Part shown: in pieces, positions 50,507 to 61,229 of the stretch
How positions within the stretch are numbered: the stretch's first letter is position 1
Layout of the letters: each line of letters begins with the position of its first letter
Source: Jaapia argillacea MUCL 33604
Taxonomy: Eukaryota > Basidiomycota > Agaricomycetes > Jaapiales > Jaapiaceae
DNA: 64,000 nt
Assembly: GCA_000697665.1 (NCBI GenBank)
Contig: KL197716.1
Location: forward strand, 1,016,922 to 1,080,921
Direction of reading: 5' to 3'
The notes under the pieces: model-generated
Databases searched by the model: none
What the model was told of the DNA's origin: nothing
What the model saw: the letters and a program-made list of their open reading frames with translations, nothing else
Translations under genes and position numbers: made by a program

Positions 50507-51007
50507 TGTTGGGTGTGTTGGTGTCAGGAGTCAGCATTTCTATTTCCTTAAATGGTCATATCACATGACCAGTCACATGATGATAGAAGAGAATCTGCTG
50601 GAGTTTACTAGAATCTTCTAGAATAATTAGTCAGCACTAGCTTACTCAGCCAATGCTTAGTCAGCAAGCCTTGGCATAGGTATATAAACCCCTGTAATGT
50701 AGTTCTACCCCAGCTTCAATCTCTTTGGATTACCACTATTATGTGGATGTCTGCCTAAGTCATTGGTCGTCGGCCTATAAACTCATCCTCGTCAGCATAT
50801 CCTTAATCTTACCTTTAACCATCACCAGTATTCCACATCCTTTAAGACTGGTGGCCTTGTTGTTTGGATAGTGTTGCCCTAACAGTTGGGAGCTGATTGA
50901 CTGTGACCACATCTGTTCCCACAGGGGATTGAATTCAGGACCTTCTCGTATGGTTGGAGATTGGGGTTAGGATTGGTCCATGGTGGATGTGGCTTGGAAC
51001 TGCACAG
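50507..51007 (+). mobile_element. Partial family B LTR carrying a nested solo LTR
   Basis: The family B LTR starts TGTTGGG at 50507-50513 and resumes at 50885 with GTTGGGAGCTGATTG. It stops at about 51007, so only the first half of the LTR is present. The intervening 50514-50884 is a different LTR. Confidence 0.65.
50514..50884 (+). mobile_element. Solo LTR inserted in a family B LTR
   Basis: The 371-base unit starts TGTGTTGG and ends CCCTAACA. It has a TATA box (GGTATATAAACC) and is flanked by GTTGGG on both sides (50508-50513 and 50885-50890), as expected of a target duplication. No internal region is attached. Confidence 0.65.
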
Positions 51008-54000
51008 CCAGTCCCGCTCCATCAATTCTACCACCTCCCTTGCTTTTAGAGCCTCTACCACACCCCATATCACTCAAAAACCTGCTGCTTCAATGTCCGA
51101 TTAGAGGATACATCAAAGCTGGCAAAGGGGGCCAGGCAGTGTCCCCCTTGAAAAAGAAGAGTGATGCTTTGACAGCCTTCAAAATCTACAAGGCTTATGC
51201 TGAGAAGGCCATGGGGGAGAAGATTGAGGCAACGTGAGATGATAAGGGTGGGGAGTACATGGGGAAGGAGTTTCATGAGTATTGCGCAGAGAATGGGATT
51301 CGGAGGCAGCACATGGAGCCTGATGAGCTGCATCAGAATGGAGTGGTGGAGAAGGCTAACCGGGACATTGCAGATGGTGCCACCACCATACTCCAGGAGG
51401 CCAAGCTACCCCCATCATTCTGGGCCATTGCTGTCTCCACCTTTGTTCATACTCAAAACCACACCCCCACCTCTTCTTTACCCAAGTCAACTCCCTACCT
51501 CCAATGGAAGAAGAAGACTCCTGATATCTCCTACTTTCGACTTTTTGGCTGCCTGGCCTATGTCCTCATCTGCAAACAGCATTACAAAGCACTCCAATCC
51601 CACATGCACAAGTGCATCTTTGTTGGATATGTTGAAGGGACCAAGGCCTGGTGCTTCTGGGATCCAGTCGCCCAGAAGTTCTTCATCAGTAGCCATACAG
51701 TCTTCAACAAGAGGTGCTTCCCAGGTAACTCCAAATCAATTAATGTCTTTGGAGTTCCCACCTCTGAGGTCTCAGTCCCTAGTGATGAGCCTCACATGGT
51801 TGAGCTGCCAGATCACAGGGTGACAATGATGGTGTTGATCAGGCACCTCCACCTCCAAATTTTGATGATCCAGCTCCTCCAGCCCCTCCTGCTCCTCCTC
51901 GTGCTCCTTCCCCTCCTCCACCTGCTCCTCGTACTCCCTTAACCTCCACCAACTCCTCCACCATGAAATCAACCTCAGCAAGGTTCCCTGAATGAAACTG
52001 CCATAAGGAACGCCAACATCTGTCCTCAGCACCATGCTGCTCCCATTCTTGCTTCAGTCCAACCTACACCTGCTCCTCCTGCTCCAACTCCTCCTCCTCA
52101 CCCCCCCTTCACCTGCTCCAGCTCCACAACATCATGATCCTTTGATTGAGGAAAGTGAAGATGCAGAAGATGGAGATGCAATGCAAGCAGCTTTGGAGTA
52201 TGTGGCTGATGGCACTACTCTGGATGACTTGTCTTGGGAGCAAGCAATTGAATTTGCCTTCAATTGCTATGCTGAGACGTCATTCAAGGCCCAGGAGCAC
52301 TTTGGTGAACCTAGGACTTTCCATGAGGTGATGCAGCATCCTGAGGAAGAGAGGGACAAGTGGTTTAAGGCAGCATCTGAAGAGATCCAGTCTTTGATAG
52401 ACAATGGAACCTTTGAATTGGTGCACCTTCCACCTGGTCGACATGTGATTGGGAGTTGATGGGTATTCAGAGTGAAGCAGAAGGCGGATGGCTCTATTGA
52501 GTGGGCCAAGGGGAGATTGGTGGCTAAGGGCTTTTCACAGTGACCTGGCTTTGACTTCAACAAAACCTTCACCCCCACTCCCAAATGGGCATCTCTTTGC
52601 ACTGTACTTGCTCTCACTGCTCTGGAGGACTTGGAGTTGGAGAGTGTCGATATTTTGGCTGCTTATTTGAATGGTGACCTTCAGGAGGAAGTGTACATGA
52701 AGCAGCCTGAAGGATTTGAGGAGAAGGGTGATGATTGGGTGTGGAAGCTGTTGAAGTCGTTGTATGGGTTGAAAGCAGGCAGGGTGGTGTTGGCATGAGA
52801 AGTTGAATGAGGTGTTGGTGGAGAAGATGGGATTTGTTCGATTGGTTTGTGAGCACAGCATCTGGGTTTTCAAGTGAGGAGATGCGAGGGTCATTGTTCC
52901 TGTCTTTGTCGACGATGTGACCATTGCAGCTCAGTCCAAGGCAGCCATTCAGCGTGTCAAGGATGAACTCAGCTCTCACTTCAAGCTTCGTGACTTGGGT
53001 CCCACTTCATGGCTTCTGGGTGTTCAGATTGAACGAGACCACTCCAAGCAAACCCTCTCCCTCTCCCAGCACCAATACACCATCAATATACTTGACCGCT
53101 TCCAGATGAGCAACTGTAACAGCATCACCACCCCCATTGATCCTGGTGCAAACCTTACCACCAAGATGTCACCTCAAACTCGAGAGGAAGAGTTAGAGAT
53201 GTGCTCCATTCCCTACATCAATGCTGTTGGTGCCCTTGCTCACCTTGCAGTTGCCACTCATCCAGACATTGCCTATGCAGTGGGAGTATTGGCTCGCTTC
53301 AGCAAGAACCCTGGGATGCAACACTGGAAAGCCGTTCAACACCTCTTTCGCTATTTGAGAGATATGCTTGACTACAAGTTGACCTATTCACCCTCCTCTT
53401 CCCCAGAGCTGTTCACCACCTATTCTGATGCTGACCATGCTGGGAACTTGGACAATGGTCGCTCCACAAGCGCCTATGTTGTCAAGATGGGTACTGGTGT
53501 GATCGGCTGGGCAAGTCAACTTCAAACTGTGGTAGCCCACTGCTGTCTCTGCTGCTCAAGAGATCCTGTGGTTGTGCAACCTATTCACAGAGTTTGGCTT
53601 CACATTTGACAAACCCTCCCTCCTCTACATCGATAACCAGTCTGCCATCTCTGTTGCCAAGAACCCTGAACACCATGGTCGCATGAAGCACATGGACCTT
53701 TGCTTTTTCTGGCTAGGTGGCCAAGGGGAAGATTAGGGTGGCACATCTGAGGACAGATGAGATGCCAGCTGACATCCTGACAAAGGAATTGCATAGGGTG
53801 AAGGTTGGTGAGATGGTGGAGACGTTGGGACTATGGTCTGGAGGATTGACAGATGTGTCTGGTCAGGGGGGAGTGTTGGGAGCTGATTTACTGGGACCAC
53901 AACTGTCCCCACAGGGGATTGAACTCAGGACCTCCTGTTATTATGGCTGAAGGTTGGGGTCAGGATTGGTCCATGGTGGATGTGGCTTGGAACTGCACAG

Positions 54001-54140
54001 TATTATGTAATCATTGACTTGTTCTCTGCAGAGTTGGGCTTGTGTTCATTATCTCTGACACAGCTTGACTCAGTTGTGTAGTATATTGGTTTTGTACAGC
54101 TCAACTCAGGTTTTCTGCTAGATTATTCCAGCACTTCACA
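51008..54140 (+). mobile_element. Copia-like family B element with pol and 3-prime LTR (fossil)
   Basis: Integrase parts lie in about 51140-51750, reverse transcriptase in about 52140-53250 and RNase H in about 53400-53700. A purine-rich tract (GGTCAGGGGGGAG, 53861-53873) precedes the 3-prime LTR (53874-54140, 267 bases, TGTTGGGAG to CTTCACA). It is broken, with roughly ten breaks. The partial LTR at 50507-51007 may be what is left of its 5-prime LTR. Confidence 0.75.
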
Positions 54141-54611
54141 ATGCTTTCATCGATTGGCCCTCTTCTCTTTCCTGCATCTCCTTCTCCCTTATTCCCTGCC
54201 ATCTGCTCCCTTCCTCCCCACCATTGATCTGTTCCCTTATAATTTTCTCCACCCTCCATCTCCTCTGTCCATATATTCTTTGGAAGTTCATCCCTTCTCA
54301 CCTCACTCCTACCCTCCTCACTCCTCTATCCCTCTATTCTTCTAAGCTTTTCATTCCTCACCTCCCTCTCCAGTCCCTTCACCTTCCTTCTTTCCACTTT
54401 CATGAAATCACCTTCAAATTCTTCCCCTCTCGACCTATACCTCCCCCATTCCATGATGCCTCCCTCACCCCTCCTTTCCCTATCATACTCCAACTTCTAC
54501 TCTCTCATCCTCACACTCTTCTTTCACTTACTCTCTTACCCCCTACTCTGCTGGTAGTCATCTACCCACCTCTTCCCCCCTGTCTTCTTCCTGCTTTTCC
54601 ACTCCCCTCTC
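54141..54611. other. CT-rich non-coding stretch
   Basis: A long pyrimidine-rich stretch on the plus strand. Its open frames are low-complexity Ser/Pro/Leu and not credible as protein. No repeat partner was seen in the window. Confidence 0.4.
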
Positions 54612-55075
54612 TGTTAAAGCACTGTGATGTCACAGTCATGGATGTGCTGCTTGTCCTTGATGGAACTTGCTAGAATGCAACTTGCACAGTCACAGTCAGC
54701 ATGATGTCATCTGGTAGGTAGCTGAGTAAGATAGTTAGTCAGTAGATAGAGCAATCCTTTGCCCATCCTTGCATCATCCTTGCTCAGTATTGCACGATCA
54801 CAGTTTCTACCCTTTTCTATGCATTTCTTTCTATGACATCATGCTATCCTCTGCAGTTTATATAAACTGTGTGGGTTGTGTCCTCAGCTCCTCAGATCAA
54901 GTCTTACAAGCCTGGTCTGAGGAGTAAGTCTCTTGTATGATCCTATGTACTTCCTGGACTAACCTGACTTGTAGTTTATCTCTTTGTACAGGTATTTACC
55001 ATTCTAACAGATCAAGTCTTACAAGCCTTGTCTGAGGATTTATCTCTTTGTACAGACATTGTGTCACAATTTCAC
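54612..55075 (+). mobile_element. LTR-like unit with TATA box and an intron-plus/intron-minus repeat
   Basis: The sequence begins TGTTAAAGC, has GTTTATATAAAC at about 54857, and reaches CATTCTAACA at 55009. A segment starting CAGATCAAGTCTTAC occurs at 54893 and again at 55007. The first copy contains a 51-base insert (54924-54974) with GTAAGT, CTAAC and TTGTAG; the second lacks exactly that insert. The 3-prime border is uncertain. Confidence 0.5.
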
Positions 55076-56690
55076 ATTTTCCCACCCCTTCACCTTCTCA
55101 TTCCTGAACATTCTTTGAACTTCTAAGTATGTCATCTTAACTGAGCATTACTGAGCATTCCACAGTTCTGTAGTATTACTCCACTTTGTATTGCTGAGCA
55201 CTCCACAGTTCTGCAGGTATTCTGTAGTCTGTAGTCAGAACTGTATTCTCCCATGAATATATAAGCTACTCTTGATGAGTGATACTCCCCATCTTCGAGT
55301 TGGCATTTCCTACATCTCTTTGGTTGTGTCATTAACTCAAAGATACCTCTTCATCACCATTCAGATCTACAACATTTGCACTTACCAAGTAATCTGCTCA
55401 TCTCTTCACCCTATCCCCTGGCTGCATCATTGAAATTTAGCATTTGCACCCATTTATGACTTCTTACCTGATCATCCTTCTCATCAAATTCACCGTTGCC
55501 ATCATCCAACTCTTCATCACTGTAATCAGCCTTACCAACACACTTGTCGTCATCTGCTCCACTCCAAAATGTCAATGAAATTCTTGACTTCCATCCCTAT
55601 CATTCTCACTCAACCAAAACACTATTCACATGGATATCTCTGTGATCACCACTTCACCTATGCCCAAGCTGCTCATGGCCTTCACAAAACCCATGCCAGT
55701 CTTCACTGGCAGTTCTGTCACATTGACTACTACCAATATCACTATTATCAGTAATCCCCCAACACTTATCATCACTGGCCATCACATGGGCCAAAACCAG
55801 GTTCTTGCTTTGTCATCGTCCCACTCTTCTTTCCCCTGTGACCATCTTGATCCCTTCCACCACCCTTATGTGCATTTCTTCATTAATTCAGATTGCTATC
55901 ATCACATCATTAATCTATGAAAACAACTTCATTCTTCCTTTACTTGTCCTGATTGCTTATATTACTAGTCTCTTTTTGTTTGTTTGTACCTCTCCTCATG
56001 ACGCACTTTGTAGAATCAGAAAACTTATATAAAAAAGAGGGTTCCTTGCTAGCATACATCAGTCTTGTTTCAGTATCTTGTGATTGGAAAGATTCAGGTT
56101 ACCTGGTCTTTCTTGATCAACCTTCATTGGTTGATTAATCCCAGATTAAGTTTGTTTGTGCTTTGGTCAATCATACCAGCCAGACTTACAGGGATCAATT
56201 TGATATTAGAATTAGATTGCAATAGTAGGAACAAAAGTTCTGGATGATAGAAGTCAGACAGTGGAAAAGGATTGATCCATGTTTGAATGTCCAAAGAAAG
56301 AAGTGTTGTAGTGATACTTTTGTCGTTGGCAACTTTAACCAGGCTATGGCCCAGTTAAGACAGACCAGCAGGATTGGCAATCCTACTTTGTTCTTTCCAA
56401 CATATTCTCATCCTAAAGCAGAAGACAAGGGTTGTGCACCCTCTGCATAGGTCTATTTGTCGAAAATGTCATGCCATTCCACACCAACTGGGTTTACCTG
56501 ACACCCAGTTGCACCAAACCCAGTTGTTGTGCCACTACTATTTGCACCATTCCTCCTTCCACACATTACTATCCCTCCACCACTACCAACATATCTGATC
56601 ATGGATATTCGAAATTCCCAGCATTTCCTATGCTATAATCCAACACCTCTGACCCCTCTGACCCCTAATCTACAACAGGTTTCGACAGGA
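55076..56690. other. Non-coding, repeat-derived stretch
   Basis: A TATA-like box (GAATATATAAGC) lies at about 55255, preceded by short internal repeats around GAGCATTCCACAGTTCTG and GAGCACTCCACAGTTCTG (55150-55215). This may be the promoter end of another LTR. From about 55400 to 56690 only low-complexity frames are open; the end probably is the leader of the gypsy-like element that follows. Confidence 0.35.
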
Positions 56691-59600
56691 GATGGAGTCC
56701 CATTATCACGACAAACATTGCATAGGAGATATTGAGAATCTTTCCCTTGAATACAACCACCACGACAATATGTTCCTGGGGAAGACCAACCCACTATTGC
56801 CATACCCACTATACAATCCCACATTCACTAATGCATCTCAACATACATCACCAAGAAGCCGACCTTTACCCACACCTCCAGTTAACCCTATGGATCAAAT
56901 GATTGCCACTATGATTATGGCATTCTCTGGTCTACAAGGAGGGGATAAACCTGTTTCTGTTGCAAAGCCAGACAACTTCAATGTAAATAAGGAAAAATAT
57001 GAAGACTTCCTACAACAATGTCAGATCATCTTCTTATTGGATGAAAGAGATACACCTCCACCAAATCCAAAATTCTCTACATGTTGTCATACATGAAAAC
57101 TGGAACTGCTGCAGTATGGGCACAGCAGTACCATATGAATTAAATTGAGAGTCTCATGCCCAAGTTTCAATATTCTGATCTACAGCATTTCATGGGAGTG
57201 ATGGAACAATTTTTCTTGGATCCTGCCATCCAAGAAAGATCATATGCAAAGCTAAAGAATCTAGAGAAAGATTCTAAGCAACACATGGCAGAATGGTATC
57301 AGGACTTTGAACTCCTGATGAAATGTGCAGGAGTAGCTATTGCAAAGATGTAGTGATGTCATCTCGATGACTTGTATTACATGGAAGAATCAACTAATTG
57401 CCATTGATGAAAATTATCAGCAACATGAGGAAGAAACAAAGCTGTATATGTCAGGATTGTATCAGCAGAAGAAGGCCCCACAGACAGGGACAACACAGGT
57501 AACCTCTGCAACACCAAGCAGCTTGAAGGGGCAAACCTTCACTGGGCGAGCAAGCAGCTTGAAGGGGCAAACCTTCACTGGGCGAGGACAGCCTATGGAC
57601 ATGGATTGGAGCATAACTGATCGACCTAGCGTGAAGTGCAAGGCCAAACAAAGTGAAAAGGGTGCTTGTGGGAGCCCTTGACACATCCCCAATTGACCAA
57701 AGGATCAACAGCAGATCTGGAGGACTGAGACCAAGACGGCCTCAATCAAGGAGATCACAGAGAAAGAATCCCCCACTGATCTCATCAACAGAATGAAAGC
57801 CTGGATCAAGAAAGATCCAGAAGCTGTAAAAGTAGCAGGTTTTGGCTCCAGCATGGTCTAGATGCACCAGATCCCCTGCCATCTGTATTCTCTTCCCTGA
57901 ATCGTTTCTCTGCACTACATATTTGAAGACTCATTACCAGAAAGCATAGACATCCAAGAACAATCTATGTCTTTTGTACCACCATGTATTCTATCATTGT
58001 CAGGGGTGTCTTCCTAAAGGAAGTGCGGCAGAATGACATCCGTGCTTAATTCCCCTATGACTCCACTTGTACCAGTAGTAGTGAAGAAAAATAGAAAAGT
58101 CTCCATCAAAGAAATTTGCGATGTTGATGATAAAAAATGACCTAGTGTGAAGGTTGCTAGGGAACTTTGGAGTATCACACCAAAGGACCTAAATTATTTA
58201 AAGTTGTCCAAGGATTGAATCAAGGCATGCAAATGGACTTGCCTGTCACAATCACCAATCCAGTGACCACCTTATCTATTGATACATTAGCACTTATTGA
58301 TTCCGGCAGTACAGGATCATGTGTTAATAGAGATTTCATTGTACACCATGGTCTGGACACTGTGAAGTTTGATGAACCAATAGAAGTCTGCAATGCTGAT
58401 GGCTCTGTTAATGCTGTAGGTTTTATCTATGACAATCAGCAATCATAAAAAAACATGTATGTTTCTGGTCACCAACCTTGGAAAAGCAGATCTTTTCCTC
58501 TGTTACAAAATGGATTGAACATCACAACCCCATAATTCATTGGAAGCAATGCTTAATTGAATTCCCACATTGCCCCGATTCCTGACAATGGTGACAAGTT
58601 GTATATGTTAGATGTGTGACAATGGATGGTGAGTTGAGCTGTGTCAGAGATGAGATTCATTACAAAACCAATATACTACACACCTGAGTTGAGCTGTGTC
58701 AGAGATGATGAACACAAGCCCAACTCTGCAGAGAACAAGTCAATGATTACATAATACTGTGCAGTTCCAAGCCATGTCCACCATGGACCAATCTTAACCC
58801 CAATCTCCAGCCATACCAGAAGGTCCTGAGTTCAATCCCCTGTGGGGACAGATGTGGTTGCAGTCAATCAGCTCCCAACAGTTATAATAATATTAGAATG
58901 AAAGAAGGCAATGAGGAAAAGGCAGCTTTCATCACTAACCAAGGGTTGTTTGAACCTTTGGTTATGTTCTTTGGTTTAACAAATAGTCCATCCACATTCC
59001 AAACCATGATGAACAATGTTTTCTGTGACCTTGTGTTGAAAGGAAAAGTTGTAGTGTATCTTGATGATATACTTTTTTTACTTCTTCTTTGAAGGAGCAG
59101 TGTGAAGTCACAGCACAAGTACTACAGTTGTTGCATGACAACCACCTCACCTGCAAACTGGAGAAGTGCAAGTTTGAAAGGGGGGAGGTTGAATATTTAG
59201 GACATATTATTGGAGATGGATTTGTTTGCATGGATCCATCTAAAGTAGAAGGTTTTCAGGCTAGCCAACCCCAAAATGCAAACATGATATCCAACAGTTC
59301 CTGGGTTTTGCCAATTTTTATTGAAAATTCAAAAAAGTTTTCTCAAAAATTGCTTTGCCAATGACAAAACTCACTGGTCTTGCTGAATGGTCCTGGGGAC
59401 CAGAACAAAATGAAGCTTTCTCTGCTTTGAAAAGTGCTATGACATCAGCACCAATCCTTGCCATTCCAAACAACATTTAATGTTTGCATTAGGTGCAGAA
59501 CTTGCACAGAAACAAAATGGGGTTTGGAAACCCATTGTGTATCTGTCCAAAAGCTTGTCCCCTGCCAAATGCAATTACAAAATTTATGATAGAGAAATGC

Positions 59601-61095
59601 TCTCTATGATCACCACTCTTGATGAGTGGTGTCACTTCTTGTTAGGTGCACAACAGAAGTTTGAGATTCATACTGATCATAAGAATCTTATTTATTATCA
59701 AAAACCCTTACACCTAAGTCTGCAACAGGTCAGCAAAGTTAACACAATATGACTTTGACCTGATTCATAAACCTGGAAAGACTATGATCAAGGCCAACCC
59801 ATTATCTCATCAGCCAGATCATCAGGGAACCACAAATGACAATGAAGATCTTACATTGTTGAAACCAGAGTGGTTCCGAGCCATCATAGTGGAAGGAACA
59901 GATAGACCTCAATCTGAGATCAAAAAGAACCTTAATCTATATGATGAATCAGTCATCAAAGCCATAGAGGATGGTAATAGTGATTATCATCACAACCAAC
60001 AAGGTTTTTTCTGGAGAAAAGAACAACTAGTTGTCCCAAATGACCAGACACTCTGTGGAAAAGTGATTCAATCTCATCACAACTCCATTAGTGCTGGACA
60101 TCCTGGTCAAGAGAAAACCCAAGAGCTTATTTATCACTCTTACTGGTGGCCATCCATATGCAAGGATGTTATAAAATACATAAAAGGTTGTGAGACTTGT
60201 CAAAGAGTCAAGTACAACCAGCAAAAGAAGGCAGCACCTTTGCACCTGAACCCAGTTCCTAGTTGCAATTAGGAATATGTCTCTGTAGACATGATGACAC
60301 ATCTTCCCAACTCTCTGGGTCATACTGCAATCCTAGTGATTGTTGATATGAAACCAAAAGATTATCTTGCTATTCCCACCATTGATGAGTTGAACTCTGA
60401 AGGATGGGCTAATCCTTATGTGCAAAATGTTTGGGCCAAACATGGATTGTCTCATCAGATTACTTCTGATTATGGACCGCAATTTGTGTCCCAATTCATT
60501 AAAGATATCTATAAAGCACTCAGCATAACTGGAAATCCTAGTACTGCTTACCATCCTCAAACTGATGGTCAAACGGAATGGATGAATCATGAGATCCAGA
60601 CCTACCTACAGATCTTCATAATCACCAACAATCAGACTGGTCCAATCAGTTACCCATGGCCAAGTTTGCTTATCATAATAGGAAACACCCCTTGATGGGA
60701 TTTTCCCCATTCTTTATGACTCATGGTTTTGAAGCCTATACTGGCGTTGAAACTAGAAAGGAATTGAAAAGCAAAAGTGCAATCTAATTTTCAGAGCACA
60801 TGAAGAAAATCCAAGCAGAAGCAACCACTGCATTGTTGTTATCCCAAGAAATTATGAAGCACCAATACGACAGGGGTCGTAAAAGTGCTGTAGACTATAA
60901 TATTGGCAACAAAGTCCTCCTAGAGGGGATTAACATTAGAACAGACTGACCTAGCAAGAAATTAGATGATAGACGCTATGGTCCTTTTGAGATTGTTAAG
61001 CACATTAGAAATAGCACATATACTGTACCGGCACAACCTGAGGCAACATCCCATGTCCCAAGGGAATCATTGCAGTTGCCTATTTAGCCTTTTGT
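56691..61095 (+). mobile_element. Gypsy-like element, gag to integrase (fossil)
   Basis: Gag parts lie in about 56692-57690, with a short direct repeat near 57520-57590. A protease part with DSGS lies at about 58280-58440, reverse transcriptase with YLDDI in 58898-59260, RNase H in 59460-59800, and integrase with an HHCC-type zinc site and DYGPQF in about 60050-60720. LTRs were not identified. It is broken, with roughly ten or more breaks, and carries a family B LTR piece at 58631-58880. Old. Confidence 0.7.
58631..58880 (-). mobile_element. Family B LTR piece nested in the gypsy-like element
   Basis: About 250 bases match the family B LTR in minus orientation, ending CCCAACA at 58880 on the plus strand. 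Its other end is incomplete. It interrupts the gypsy-like element between the protease and reverse transcriptase parts. Confidence 0.7.
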
Positions 61096-61229
61096 CCCAT
61101 GTCCCATAGGGTCTTATCGCCTTGCATCCCCCCAAAATTTGTAGGCCAAAAATAAACAGATAATTTATGAATAAATTACAAATAAATCATATACTACTTT
61201 TGAGAACAAGTACAACACTTGGGGAGTGG

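Noticed and set aside
54154-54673. Ser/Pro/Leu-rich frames in the CT-rich stretch
   Set aside because: Composition bias of a pyrimidine tract; no start context, introns or domain.
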